A stretch of DNA of 64,000 nt. Source: Ensifer sesbaniae (GTDB taxonomy: Bacteria > Pseudomonadota > Alphaproteobacteria > Rhizobiales > Rhizobiaceae). The position numbers and the translations under genes were made by a program. This document shows positions 44,904-53,388 of this stretch, piece by piece (the first letter of the stretch is position 1; every line of letters starts with the position of its first letter). The notes beneath the pieces are model-generated. The model made no database searches, was not told the DNA's origin, and saw only the letters and a program-made list of their open reading frames with translations. The DNA lies in the NCBI RefSeq assembly GCF_013283665.1, contig NZ_JABEKU010000001.1, positions 496,001-560,000 of the forward strand. Reading direction: 5' to 3'.

Positions 44904-46079
44904 GTGTCCTGATCGATAAATTTGTGCGATCATTTTCCCTGTTTGAGAAGGGGATGATCGATGGGCAAAGCGGCGGTTGCGATTGTCTTGACGGGTGAGG
45001 AGCGCGGTGAACTGGAGACATTGGTTCGCCGCCGCGGCACGGCGCAGGGCCTGGCGCGGCGGGCCCAGATCGTGCTGATGGCCGCGGACGGCGTTGAGAA
45101 CAAGGAGATTGCCACGCGGCTTGGCACGATGCCGAACACGGTGGCCAAATGGCGACGGCGTTTCGCCGAGCAGCGGCTCGATGGGCTTTACGACGAGCCG
45201 CGTCCCGGCGCGCCGCGCCAGATCGGCGACGAAGAGATCGCCGAGACGATCCGGTTGACGCTGGAGACGACACCGCCGGACGCCACCCACTGGAGCCTGC
45301 GTTCGATGGCACGGGCGGTCGGACATGCGCCCTCGACGATCCATCGCATCTGGACGGCCTTCGGGCTGCAGCCGCATCGCGCCGAAAGTTTCAAGCTGTC
45401 TTCGGATGCGCTATTCGTCGAGAAGGTGCGCGACATTGTCGGCCTTTATCTCAACCCGCCCGAGCGGGCGCTGGTGCTCTGCGTCGATGAGAAGAGCCAG
45501 ATCCAGGCACTCGATCGCAGCCAGCCGGTGTTGCCGATGCGGCCCGGCCAGATCGAGCGGCGCAGCCACGACTACACCCGGCATGGAACACTTTCGCTCT
45601 TCGCCGCGCTCGACGCTGCCACCGGCAAGATCATCGGTCGCTGCTTCAAGCGTCACCGCGCGCAGGAATTCCTGAGATTCCTGCGCGAAATCGAAGCCAA
45701 CGTGCCGCCAGACCTTGATATCCACATCGTCATGGACAACTACGCCACCCACAAGACCAGCGCCATCCGCAGCTTCTTTCTCAAGCGGCCCCGCTGGCAC
45801 ATTCATTTCACCCCGACGGCGGCGTCATGGCTCAACCAGGTCGAGCGCTTCTTTGCCAACCTGACCGAAAAGCAAATCCGGCGCGGCGTGCACCGCTCCA
45901 CCGCTGAATTGGAGGCGGCAATCACCGCCTATATCGACGCCGTCAACACCGATCCCAAACCGTTCCGATGGACCAAATCGGCAGACGATATCCTCGCCAC
46001 CATCAAACGCTTTTGCCTGGCAACCCTGCAAATCGCCGATGTGCAAAACAAATCGGCAGAAACTTCTGAATCAGGACAC
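44904..46079 (+). mobile_element. IS630-family insertion sequence, 1176 bp, complete
   Basis: Ends GTGTCCTGAT (44904-44913) and ATCAGGACAC (46070-46079) are perfect 10-base inverted repeats, with 18 of the first 24 bases matching. The element is flanked by TA at 44902-44903 and 46080-46081, the dinucleotide target duplicated by IS630/Tc1-type elements. One intact transposase gene fills it. It sits between the dnaA terminator and a LysR gene, so no core gene is broken. Confidence 0.92.
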
Positions 46080-46082
46080 TAG
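44961..46082 (+). CDS. IS630 family transposase
   Basis: 373 residues, unbroken. N-terminal helix-turn-helix pair ([36 protein letters not shown]) and the DDE catalytic core: Asp in [15 protein letters not shown] (near 175), Asp in [12 protein letters not shown] (near 257) and Glu in [12 protein letters not shown] (near 293). The last codons lie inside the right inverted repeat, and the stop TAG is made of the TA target dinucleotide plus the next chromosomal G, so the stop depends on the insertion site. Confidence 0.94.
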   Translation: MGKAAVAIVLTGEERGELETLVRRRGTAQGLARRAQIVLMAADGVENKEIATRLGTMPNTVAKWRRRFAEQRLDGLYDEPRPGAPRQIGDEEIAETIRLTLETTPPDATHWSLRSMARAVGHAPSTIHRIWTAFGLQPHRAESFKLSSDALFVEKVRDIVGLYLNPPERALVLCVDEKSQIQALDRSQPVLPMRPGQIERRSHDYTRHGTLSLFAALDAATGKIIGRCFKRHRAQEFLRFLREIEANVPPDLDIHIVMDNYATHKTSAIRSFFLKRPRWHIHFTPTAASWLNQVERFFANLTEKQIRRGVHRSTAELEAAITAYIDAVNTDPKPFRWTKSADDILATIKRFCLATLQIADVQNKSAETSESGH

Positions 46083-46088
46083 AGCGCC

Positions 46089-46175
46089 GTGCGTTCAGAT
46101 GAACGCACTAAGGTCGCTCTAGCACTTTTGATTCTAGAGCTCTTTCCGCTTTCAAGTGATTCCACTTGAAAGCGG
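46089..46175. repeat. Palindromic pair between IS630 and the LysR gene
   Basis: GTGCGTTC-AGAT-GAACGCAC (46089-46108), then CCGCTTTCAAGTG (46146-46158) and CACTTGAAAGCGG (46163-46175), a 13-pair perfect stem six bases past the LysR stop. The second may end the LysR transcript. CTCTAG words border both, as in rhizobial intergenic repeats. Confidence 0.6.
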
Positions 46176-46181
46176 GATGCT

Positions 46182-47126
46182 CTAGCGCACCGCTTTCAAC
46201 GTCGGTCGTTGCGCCGACCTGATCGTCTGATCCTCGATGATCTCTTGTGCCCGCGCTTCCGCGATGATCCAGGTGCGGAAGGCGACGACCGGCAGTCGGT
46301 CGAGGGCGGCCGGCGGGTAGACGAGGTGATAGGCAAGGCCGGTCATCACGCCCTCGGGGAAGGGGGCGACCAGCAGGCCTTCCGCAAGCTCGCGCGCCAC
46401 CAGGGAGAGCCGCACCAGCGCGACGCCGTCTCCGGCTTTCGCCGCCTCGATGGCGCCGTTGCTGTTGACGAAGACCGGCCCGCGCCCGGGGTCCACTCCC
46501 TCGACCCCCGCCGCCGCCAGCCACAGCCGCCAGTCCTGGCGGTGCACGTCGTGCAGCAGCGCATGGCGGGCGAGGTCGCTGGGTGTGTCGAGCGGCTGCT
46601 TGGCCCTGAGCGCCGGGTGGATGACCGGCACCGGGTCGTCGTCGATCAGGCGTTCGCTGACGAGACCGTCATAGCGACCGAGCCCGTGCCGGACGGCGAC
46701 GTCGACGCCGTCATTGTCGAAATCCGTCAGACGGTTCGTGGTGCTGATGCGGACATCGATTCCAGGCACCTGCTGTTCGAAAGCGCCAATGCGCGGCACC
46801 AGCCATTGGGCGGCGAAGGTCGGCGTGCAACTCACCGTCAGCACCGGCGCACGTTTGCGTGCGGTCAGCTCTTCGGTCGCCTCCCGCATCATGCGGAATG
46901 CCCGCCGGAGCGTCGAAAAATAGATGCTGCCGTCTTCCGTCAGGACCAGTTGCCTCGGCCGCCGCTCGAAGAGCGTCACGCCGAGTGTCTGCTCCAGCTC
47001 CCGCACCTGCAGGCTGACGGCCCCGGGCGTGACATTGAGTTCGCGCGCCGCCTTGGTGACGCTGGAATGTCGCGCCGTTGCCTCGAAGGCGCGAAGCGAT
47101 GCGAGTGAGGGCAGGGATGTCGCCAT
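46182..47126 (-). CDS. LysR family regulator, GcvA type
   Basis: 314 residues. N-terminal winged helix LRAFEATARHSSVTKAAREL then NVTPGAVSLQVRELEQTLG (about 10-50), and a periplasmic-binding-like effector domain with LTVSCTPTFAAQWLVPRIG and VDVAVRHGLGRY, the usual GcvA-group sequences. It is divergent from an EamA exporter across 133 bases, a common LysR arrangement in which the regulator controls the neighbour. Confidence 0.92.
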   Translation of the reverse strand: MATSLPSLASLRAFEATARHSSVTKAARELNVTPGAVSLQVRELEQTLGVTLFERRPRQLVLTEDGSIYFSTLRRAFRMMREATEELTARKRAPVLTVSCTPTFAAQWLVPRIGAFEQQVPGIDVRISTTNRLTDFDNDGVDVAVRHGLGRYDGLVSERLIDDDPVPVIHPALRAKQPLDTPSDLARHALLHDVHRQDWRLWLAAAGVEGVDPGRGPVFVNSNGAIEAAKAGDGVALVRLSLVARELAEGLLVAPFPEGVMTGLAYHLVYPPAALDRLPVVAFRTWIIAEARAQEIIEDQTIRSAQRPTLKAVR

Positions 47127-47236
47127 GGTTTAGTCAAACTCAATCATACGTCGAGAAATGATCGTTTGTTCTGTGCCTAATATCCTGAGATTAATGGCAC
47201 AGTGTCAAGGAAACCGAAGCCGCTATGATTTAGTCA
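47125..47236. promoter_or_regulatory. Direct repeat ATGRTTTAGTCA in LysR/EamA intergenic region
   Basis: ATGGTTTAGTCA at 47125-47136 (overlapping the LysR start codon) and ATGATTTAGTCA at 47225-47236, exactly 100 bases apart and in the same direction. They bracket the divergent promoters and may be binding sites of the LysR protein. Confidence 0.4.
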
Positions 47237-47259
47237 GGCAAACAAAGAGGGTTACGGTC

Positions 47260-48219
47260 GTGGTGCAAGCAACTCACGCCAAGGTCATGGGCGCCCGGGA
47301 ATGGGGCATGCTGGTCCTGCTGTCCATCCTATGGGGCGGCTCCTTCTTCTTCATCGGCATCGCCGTCAGGGCGCTGCCGCCCTTTACGATCGTGGCGCTG
47401 AGGGTCAGTCTCGCGGCGGCCGCGCTGCTCCTGTTCGTGCGTTTTGCCGGATTGTCGATGCCGCGGGATCCGCGCGTGTGGCTGGCGTTTTTCGGCATGG
47501 GACTGCTCAACAATCTCATTCCCTTCTCGCTGATCGTCTGGGGGCAGACGCATATTGCCAGCGGCCTCGCCTCGATCCTCAACGCCACCACGCCGCTCTT
47601 CGGCGTGATCGTGGCTCATCTCCTGACCGACGACGAGAAGCTGACCGTCAACCGCTTCGCCGGCGTGGTCGTCGGATTCCTCGGTGTTGCCGTAATGATT
47701 GGTCCGGCGGCACTCGGTGGGCTCGGCTCGAACCTCCTTGCCCAGCTCGCCGTTCTCGGCGCGGCGCTCTCCTATTCGCTGGCCGGTGTCTTTGCCCGCC
47801 GCTTCAAGCGCATGGGCGTTGCACCGCTGGTCACCGCGACCGGCCAGGTCTCGGCAGCCAGCGTGATGCTGGTGCCGCTGTCGCTGCTCGTCGATCATCC
47901 CTGGACGCTCGCCATGCCCGGCCTCGACGTCTGGGCAGCGATCGTCGGTATCGCCCTGGTCTCGACCGCGCTCGCCTACGTCCTCTTCTTCCGTATCCTG
48001 GAGACGGCTGGCGTCACCAACCTGATGCTTGTCACCTTCCTGATCCCGGTCAGCGCCATCCTGCTCGGCGCGATGTTCCTGGGCGAGACGCTGGAGCCCA
48101 AGCATTTCTTGGGCATGGCGCTGATTGCGGCCGGCCTCGCGGCGATCGATGGGCGCCTTCTCCGCCTCTTGCGTCGGCCGGCCGTCGAGCCCAACCTGGA
48201 ATGCCGCGAGAACGTCTGA
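47260..48219 (+). CDS. EamA/DMT family transporter
   Basis: About 319 residues, ten hydrophobic segments in two EamA repeats (WGMLVLLSILWGGSFFFIGI at the first; LAYVLFFRILETAGVTNLML in the second). The GTG at 47260 has GAGGG eight bases upstream; ATG at 47287 is the alternative. It faces a GcvA-type LysR gene, which probably controls it. Export of amino acids or another small metabolite is likely from family, not proven. Confidence 0.86.
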   Translation: MVQATHAKVMGAREWGMLVLLSILWGGSFFFIGIAVRALPPFTIVALRVSLAAAALLLFVRFAGLSMPRDPRVWLAFFGMGLLNNLIPFSLIVWGQTHIASGLASILNATTPLFGVIVAHLLTDDEKLTVNRFAGVVVGFLGVAVMIGPAALGGLGSNLLAQLAVLGAALSYSLAGVFARRFKRMGVAPLVTATGQVSAASVMLVPLSLLVDHPWTLAMPGLDVWAAIVGIALVSTALAYVLFFRILETAGVTNLMLVTFLIPVSAILLGAMFLGETLEPKHFLGMALIAAGLAAIDGRLLRLLRRPAVEPNLECRENV

Positions 48220-48242
48220 ACGTTCACGCTCACACGTCTTGC

Positions 48243-48280
48243 GGGCCGGTAGGCGAAAGCACTACCGGCCCTGTATTTTT
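48243..48280 (+). terminator. Rho-independent terminator of the EamA gene
   Basis: GGGCCGGTA (48243-48251) and TACCGGCCC (48263-48271) pair; TGTATTTTT follows. Confidence 0.85.
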
Positions 48281-48289
48281 CACAGGCGT

Positions 48290-48316
48290 TGTCGGCTATC
48301 TGTCGACACCATCGTC
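48290..48316 (+). promoter_or_regulatory. Candidate ECF42-type promoter before the YCII gene
   Basis: TGTCGG (48290-48295), 17 bases, CGTC (48313-48316). ECF42 promoters are described with TGTCGA-like -35 and CG(A/T)C -10 boxes. An identical arrangement lies before the DoxX gene. A nested TGTCGA at 48301 is a weaker alternative. Start of translation is 27 bases downstream. Confidence 0.6.
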
Positions 48317-48342
48317 TTTGAACCGAGGAGCAGGTGAGTTCC

Positions 48343-48717
48343 ATGCTTTACGCCGTGTTTTGCTATAACCAAGAAGATGTCACGAGTGCCTGGAGCAAAG
48401 AGCAGGACGAAAAGGTCATGCGTGATCTCGCAGCCGTCCAAAGCAAATATGCCGAGGCCGGCAGGCTTGGACCAGTGGCGCGCCTGCAGCCGACAGCGGC
48501 AGCAATGACGCTTCGGCACAGCCATCGCGAGACGATCGTCACCGATGGCCCGTTTGCCGAGACGAAGGAACAACTGCTCGGCTTCTATGTCGTCGATTGC
48601 GCGTCTCTCGACGAAGCGCTCGACTTTGCCCGTGACCTGAGTTCCGCGAATCCGGCTGCCGGGTCCTACGAAATCCGACCTCTCGCCCTCTACAAACCCA
48701 GTGAGCTTGCTTCATGA
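48343..48717 (+). CDS. YCII-related (DGPF) protein
   Basis: 124 residues of the YciI/DGPF family: MLYAVFCYNQEDVT at the start and IVTDGPFAETKEQLLGFYVVD (about 66-86) with the DGPF motif that names the group. Such proteins are regularly linked to ECF42 sigma factors and are thought to be their targets or effectors. The stop overlaps the sigma factor start (ATGA). A GTG nine bases upstream could be used instead. Confidence 0.88.
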   Translation: MLYAVFCYNQEDVTSAWSKEQDEKVMRDLAAVQSKYAEAGRLGPVARLQPTAAAMTLRHSHRETIVTDGPFAETKEQLLGFYVVDCASLDEALDFARDLSSANPAAGSYEIRPLALYKPSELAS

Positions 48718-49988
48718 CAGACACCGCCTGGATAGACCTCGCACTCGTTTCAGCCCGGCCGCAGGCTGTGGGCGCATTGCTGCGCTATTTCCGCAATCTG
48801 GATACGGCCGAGGAAGCGTTTCAGGAGGCCTGCATCCGGGCTTTGAAGACTTGGCCGAAGAGCGGACCGCCGCGCGATCCTGCGGCGTGGCTGATCTTCG
48901 TCGGCCGCAACAGCGGCATCGACAAGGTCCGGCGCCAGTCACGCGAGACGGCGCTGCCGCCCGAAGAAATGCTCTCCGACCTCGAGGATCAGGAAAGCGA
49001 TCTCGCTGACCGGCTGGATGGGGCGCAGTATCGCGATGACATTCTTCGCCTGCTGTTCGTCTGCAGCAATCCCGCGCTCCCCGCCACGCAACAGATCGCT
49101 CTGGCGTTGCGCATCGTCTCGGGCCTTTCCGTCAAGCAGATCGCTCGCGCCTTTCTCGTCAGCGAAGCGGCGATGGAGCAGCGTATCACCCGCGCCAAGT
49201 CCCGCGTCGCGGCCGCTGGTCTTGCCTTTGAGACGCCTGATGCAGCCGATCGTGCCGACCGGCTCGCCGCCGTCGCAACGATGATCTATCTCGTCTTCAA
49301 CGAAGGCTATTCGGCCATGAACGGCCCGGAAAGCGTCTCGGCCGATCTCTGCGAGGAGGCGATCCGCCTTGGGCGCCTGCTGCTGCAGCTCTTTCCTGCC
49401 GAACCGGAGATCATGGGGCTGACGGCGTTGATGATGATCCAGCATTCCCGCGCACGCGCCCGCTTCGATGCCGACGGGGCAGTCATCCTGCTCGAAGATC
49501 AGGACCGCGGATTGTGGGACCGGCCGCTGATCAACGAAGCGCTGGCGCTGATCGACAGGGCGATGCGCCATCGCCAGCCCGGCGCCTATCAGATTCAGGC
49601 GGCGATCGCTGCCCTGCACGCGCGGGCCGAGCGCCCCGAGGACACCGACTGGGCGCAGATCGATCTCTTGTACCAGGCGCTCGAAAGGCTGCAGCCCTCG
49701 CCGGTGATCACCCTCAACCGGGCCGTGGCGGTATCGAAGCGCGACGGCCCGCAAGCGGCTCTCGCCATGATCGAGCCGCTGGCCGACAAACTGTCCGGCT
49801 ACTTCTATTTCCACGGCCTCAGCGGACACCTCCTGAAGCAACTCGGCAAGGTTCGCGAGGCGCGCGTCGCCTTCGATCATGCCATCGCGCTTGCGACCAA
49901 CGCCGCCGAGTGCGCCTATATCCGCATGCAACTCGACAAGCTCGGCGAGGAGCCAGGCATCGAAAGCGGCCGCGCCGAAAAGAGATAA
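48714..49988 (+). CDS. ECF RNA polymerase sigma factor, ECF42 (sigma-DGPF) type
   Basis: 424 residues. Sigma region 2 (about 20-75; LLRYFRNLDTAEEAFQEACIRAL) and region 4 (about 120-165; IALALRIVSGLSVKQIARAFLVSEAAMEQRITRAK) are followed by about 240 residues of helical, TPR-like C-terminal domain (MIYLVFNEGY, AAIAALHARA, YFYFHGLSGHLLKQLG). This extension replaces a separate anti-sigma factor in ECF42. Translationally coupled to the DGPF gene by a 4-base overlap. Confidence 0.92.
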   Translation: MTDTAWIDLALVSARPQAVGALLRYFRNLDTAEEAFQEACIRALKTWPKSGPPRDPAAWLIFVGRNSGIDKVRRQSRETALPPEEMLSDLEDQESDLADRLDGAQYRDDILRLLFVCSNPALPATQQIALALRIVSGLSVKQIARAFLVSEAAMEQRITRAKSRVAAAGLAFETPDAADRADRLAAVATMIYLVFNEGYSAMNGPESVSADLCEEAIRLGRLLLQLFPAEPEIMGLTALMMIQHSRARARFDADGAVILLEDQDRGLWDRPLINEALALIDRAMRHRQPGAYQIQAAIAALHARAERPEDTDWAQIDLLYQALERLQPSPVITLNRAVAVSKRDGPQAALAMIEPLADKLSGYFYFHGLSGHLLKQLGKVREARVAFDHAIALATNAAECAYIRMQLDKLGEEPGIESGRAEKR

Positions 49989-50002
49989 AAGTTCGGTGGC
50001 CC

Positions 50003-50029
50003 TGTCGGGATCGGTCGCGCAGCTTCGTC
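50003..50029 (+). promoter_or_regulatory. Candidate ECF42-type promoter before the DoxX gene
   Basis: TGTCGG (50003-50008), 17 bases, CGTC (50026-50029): same boxes and same spacing as before the sigma operon. It begins 15 bases after the sigma factor gene and 61 before DoxX. Confidence 0.6.
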
Positions 50030-50063
50030 CTTGGACCGAAACGAGATCCAAGGAGAGACACCA

Positions 50064-50459
50064 ATGAACACCAGCTTTGTCATGCCTGTTCCGACGGCAA
50101 AGTCGGTCATCATCGGCCGCGTCCTGAGTGGCGTGCTCGTCGCATTCCTCGTCTTCGATGCGGCAATCAAGCTCGTGCCGCTTCAGGTGGTCACCGAAAC
50201 CATGGTTGCCCTCGGCTATCCCGCGGATCAGGGCTTGGCGCGGCTGCTCGGTGTGCTGACGCTTCTCTGCACGCTGCTCTATGTGTTCCCGCGGACGTCG
50301 ATCCTCGGTGCCATTCTGCTCACCGGCTATCTCGGTGGCGCCATGGCGACGCATTTGCGGGCGGGTAGCCCGCTCTTCACCCACCTGCTCTTCGGCTTCT
50401 ATCTCGGCGTCGTCGCCTGGGCGGCCTGTGGCTCAGAGACACGCGGCTGCGCAACCTGA
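50064..50459 (+). CDS. DoxX-like membrane protein
   Basis: 131 residues with four membrane segments (IGRVLSGVLVAFLVFDAAIK; LARLLGVLTLLCTLLYVF; LGAILLTGYLGGAMATHLRA; LLFGFYLGVVAWAAC), the DoxX/DUF4345-type build. The ATG at 50064 has AGGAGAG upstream. Probably part of the sigma factor's regulon by its promoter. Function unknown; DoxX relatives are linked to redox stress. Confidence 0.82.
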   Translation: MNTSFVMPVPTAKSVIIGRVLSGVLVAFLVFDAAIKLVPLQVVTETMVALGYPADQGLARLLGVLTLLCTLLYVFPRTSILGAILLTGYLGGAMATHLRAGSPLFTHLLFGFYLGVVAWAACGSETRGCAT

Positions 50460-50510
50460 TCCCGTTCAAGAGCTGATGGCCACCCCTAACCGAACGCGTG
50501 ACAGACGACC

Positions 50511-50649
50511 ATGACCAAGACTGTCGAAGACTACATCGCGGGCCTTTCCGGCGTTCCGGGAGATGTGGCGAAACGCCTGCATGCGGCGCTGATTGCCGTA
50601 GGCCGAAGGCATCGAACTCAACCGGCTGAAGGGCGATCCGATGAAGTAA
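50511..50649 (+). pseudogene. Possible DUF1801-like gene remnant
   Basis: Starting at ATG 50511 the frame reads MTKTVEDYIAGLSGVPGDVA, like the N-terminus of DUF1801 proteins, but soon turns unlike protein. One frame on, ELNRLKGDPMK ends at TAA 50647-50649. This would fit an internal deletion. The N-terminal frame then stays open into the GST gene by chance. Confidence 0.35.
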
Positions 50650-50762
50650 CGTATCGCGATACAAACTTGCAGAACGGCCGCCAAAACAGAGCGCCTTTAT
50701 CGGCCGCAATGCAATATTTCTTCGCGGGAACAGGAATTCACGTCGGATCCCGCGAGGCAAAC

Positions 50763-51377
50763 ATGATCCTCTACTATCAGACTCATTCTCCTTTCGCCCG
50801 CAAGGCACTCGTCTTCGCGCACGAGGTCGGTCTTGCCGACCGGCTCGAGGTCATCCACCACGAGACCAGCCCGACGCGCCGCAATGACGAGGTCTACGCC
50901 GAAAACCCGCTCGGCAAGGTTCCGGTGCTGCTGCGCAAGGGGCAGGAGCCGATCTTCGATTCCGATGTCATCTGCGCCTATCTCGACACGCTACATGACG
51001 GGCGCAAGCTGATCCCCGAAAGCGGCGAGCCGCGGTGGCGGGCGTTGCGCATGCAGTCGGTGGCGCAGGTCCTTGCCCAGACCGGCATCGGTTTGCGCTG
51101 GGAATGGGAGAGGCGCCCGGAACATCTGCGGTATCCGGAACTCGCCAAGGGGTACGAAGAGAAGATCGAGGCGACTTACGATTGGCTGGAGCAGGCGCTG
51201 TCGCCCGAGGAAGACGTCGATATCGGCCAGATCGCGCTCTCCACGACGCTCTCCTGGATGGCATTTCGCAACCTGCCGTCGTTCCGCAGCCGCCCGCGGC
51301 TGAGCCACTGGTTCGATGCGTTCGAGCGGCGGCCGTCCATGCAGGCGACGCCGCTTTCGGGTGAGACGTTCGATTGA
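50763..51377 (+). CDS. Glutathione S-transferase family protein
   Basis: 204 residues. Thioredoxin-like N-terminal domain: LYYQTHSPFARKALVFAHE (2-20), ENPLGKVPVLLRKGQ with the cis-Pro (near 48-55), and DSDVICAYLD binding the glutathione Glu. All-helical C-terminal domain from about 85. Role unknown; detoxification is plausible next to the DoxX and sigma genes. The start at 50763 has GAGG upstream; the 84 additional in-frame codons upstream are attributed to a remnant. Confidence 0.88.
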   Translation: MILYYQTHSPFARKALVFAHEVGLADRLEVIHHETSPTRRNDEVYAENPLGKVPVLLRKGQEPIFDSDVICAYLDTLHDGRKLIPESGEPRWRALRMQSVAQVLAQTGIGLRWEWERRPEHLRYPELAKGYEEKIEATYDWLEQALSPEEDVDIGQIALSTTLSWMAFRNLPSFRSRPRLSHWFDAFERRPSMQATPLSGETFD

Positions 51378-51397
51378 GGCCGCAGCCGGCGAAAACC

Positions 51398-51452
51398 GCC
51401 TGAAGCAATACCAGGAAAAGGGTGCCGCGGTTTTCCGTCCGGAATTGCGTCC
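51398..51452. repeat. Dispersed palindromic repeat
   Basis: GCAATACCAGGAAAAGGGTG then GCGGTTTTCCGTCCGGAATTGCG, the sister of the copy at 34249-34308. It lies between the convergent GST and hemW genes. Confidence 0.65.
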
Positions 51453-51459
51453 TATCGGC

Positions 51460-52659
51460 TCAGGGGCAGGCGAGGTCGGCAACCACCGCATCGAGGATCA
51501 GCATGCCGGCCGGTGTGCAGCGCAGGCGCGAGTTGCCCAGCCGCTCGATGAAGCCGTTGTCGATCAGGAACTGTTCGCGCTCCGGGTCCGGATCGCGGCC
51601 GGAGAGGCTCTGCCAGCGGGCGAGGTCGACGCCCTCTTTCAGGCGCAGGCCCATCAGCAGCAATTCGTCGGACTGCGCTTCGAGATCGAGCGCTTCGCGT
51701 TCGACCATGCCATGACCGTAGGTTTCGACAAGGCGCAGCCATTCCTCCGGCTTGCGTTCGGTGGCGGTCGCGATCTTGCCGGGGCCGACACTGAGGCGGC
51801 CGTGGGCGCCGGGGCCGATGCCGGCATAGTCACCATAGCGCCAGTAGGTGAGGTTGTGGCGGCTCTCAGCGCCCGGTCGGGCGTGGTTTGAGACCTCGTA
51901 GGCCGGCATGCCGATCGCCGCCGTGATGTCCTGGGTCGCCTCGTAGAGCACGGCCGATTGCTCGCCATCCGGAACGATGAGCTTGCCGGCCTTGTGCAGC
52001 CCGTAGAAGGGCGTGCCTTCTTCGATCGTCAGTTGGTAGAGCGACAGGTGGTCGACCGCGTAGGACACGGCCTCCTTCAATTCGCGCTCCCACTCCTCGA
52101 CCGTCTGGTTGGGGCGGGCGTAGATCAGGTCGAAGGACATGCGCGGGAAGATCTCGCGCGCGAGCCGGATCGCCTTCAGCGCATCCTCGACATTGTGCAG
52201 CCGTCCGAGGAACTTGAGGTCGCGGTCGTTCAACGCCTGGACGCCGAGCGAGACACGATTGATGCCGGCAGCGCGATAGCCGTGGAAGCGCGTCGCCTCG
52301 ACGCTCGAAGGATTGGCCTCCATGGTGATTTCGATGCCGTTGGGCACATGCCAGTGGCGGGCAATCCCCTGCAGGATCGCATCGACCGTCGCCGGTTCCA
52401 TCAGCGACGGCGTGCCGCCGCCCATGAAGATACTGGTGACGCTGCGCGGACCGGAAAGCTCACGTGCTTCTTCCATCTCCTTCAGGAAGGCGGAAACGAA
52501 ACGCGGCTGGTCTACCGGCTGGTGACGCACATGGCTGTTGAAGTCGCAATAGGGGCATTTGGCCGCGCAGAACGGCCAGTGCACATAGACCCCGAAACCG
52601 GGGTCCATGCCGTCACCGATCGCCGTTAGCGTGGCCGTCTGCATCGTTGCGTCTCTCAT
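51460..52659 (-). CDS. hemW: Heme chaperone HemW (radical SAM)
   Basis: About 399 residues. The radical SAM cluster motif CAAKCPYCDFN (about 31-41) has CxxxCxxC plus the extra Cys usual of HemN-like proteins; VYVHWPFC precedes it. Then SIFMGGGTPSLM and INRVSLGVQALNDRDLKFLGR. It lacks the N-terminal extension of true HemN, so heme chaperone rather than coproporphyrinogen dehydrogenase. Starts at 52665 (GTG), 52659 or 52644 are possible. Follows rdgB on the same strand. Confidence 0.93.
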   Translation of the reverse strand: MRDATMQTATLTAIGDGMDPGFGVYVHWPFCAAKCPYCDFNSHVRHQPVDQPRFVSAFLKEMEEARELSGPRSVTSIFMGGGTPSLMEPATVDAILQGIARHWHVPNGIEITMEANPSSVEATRFHGYRAAGINRVSLGVQALNDRDLKFLGRLHNVEDALKAIRLAREIFPRMSFDLIYARPNQTVEEWERELKEAVSYAVDHLSLYQLTIEEGTPFYGLHKAGKLIVPDGEQSAVLYEATQDITAAIGMPAYEVSNHARPGAESRHNLTYWRYGDYAGIGPGAHGRLSVGPGKIATATERKPEEWLRLVETYGHGMVEREALDLEAQSDELLLMGLRLKEGVDLARWQSLSGRDPDPEREQFLIDNGFIERLGNSRLRCTPAGMLILDAVVADLACP

Positions 52660-52673
52660 GGTCACTTTTCATA

Positions 52674-52731
52674 GGGAGCGGGATGCGGGCGAAAAGCCGC
52701 CCACACTTTTCCTGATTCCGCTCCAATCAGG
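52674..52731. repeat. Dispersed palindromic repeat between rdgB and hemW
   Basis: GGAGCGGGATGCGGGCGAAA followed by CACACTTTTCCTGATTCCGCTCC: outer arms GGAGCGG/CCGCTCC. It overlaps the rdgB stop codon by a few bases and lies before the hemW start. Related to 54714-54765. Confidence 0.7.
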
Positions 52732-53371
52732 CTCCGAGGCAGGTCTCGGCAAAAATCTTGAAGGCGCGGGCGCGGTGCGACAGGGCCTCTGCGTCGCCCG
52801 GCTTCCAGCCGTGCTTTTCGTCGGCGCTCATCTCGCCGAAGGTGGTTTCGTAGCCTTTCGGCTGGAACACCGGATCGTAGCCGAAGCCCTGGCTGCCACG
52901 CGGCGGCCAGACGACGTGGCCTTCGACCTCACCGCGGAAGAGCTCCACATGGCCGTCCGGCCAGGCAAGGCAGAGCACCGAGACGAAGCGGGCCGTGCGC
53001 TCGGCCGGCGTGATTGCGCCTTTTTCCTGCAGCGCCTTTTCGACCCTCTCCATGGCCATGGCAAAGTCGCGGCTTCCGTCCTCGCGCTCCGCCCAGTTGG
53101 CGGTGTAGACGCCGGGTGCGCCGCCAAGCGCGTCGATCGCAAGACCGGAATCGTCCGAAAGCGCCGGCAGGCCGGAAGCCTTGGCCGAGGCGAGCGCCTT
53201 GATCGTCGCATTCTCCTCGAAGGTGGTGCCGGTTTCGTCTGGCTCGATGAAGTTGAGGTCCGCGGCCGACTTCGCCTCGAAGCCGAGCGGGCCGATCAGG
53301 TCGCGGATTTCGCGGATCTTGCCGGCATTGTGGCTGGCGACGATCAGCGTCTTGTTGTCCAGTTTGCGCAT
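52727..53371 (-). CDS. rdgB: dITP/XTP pyrophosphatase RdgB
   Basis: 214 residues of the HAM1 family. Motifs: [16 protein letters not shown] (10-25), [20 protein letters not shown] (about 50-69), [20 protein letters not shown] (about 71-90), and the C-terminal [10 protein letters not shown]. It cleans non-canonical purine triphosphates from the pool. 17 bases after the VOC gene, in the run rph-VOC-rdgB-hemW. Confidence 0.96.
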   Translation of the reverse strand: MRKLDNKTLIVASHNAGKIREIRDLIGPLGFEAKSAADLNFIEPDETGTTFEENATIKALASAKASGLPALSDDSGLAIDALGGAPGVYTANWAEREDGSRDFAMAMERVEKALQEKGAITPAERTARFVSVLCLAWPDGHVELFRGEVEGHVVWPPRGSQGFGYDPVFQPKGYETTFGEMSADEKHGWKPGDAEALSHRARAFKIFAETCLGA

Positions 53372-53388
53372 AGTGTCTCGTTTCGTGT

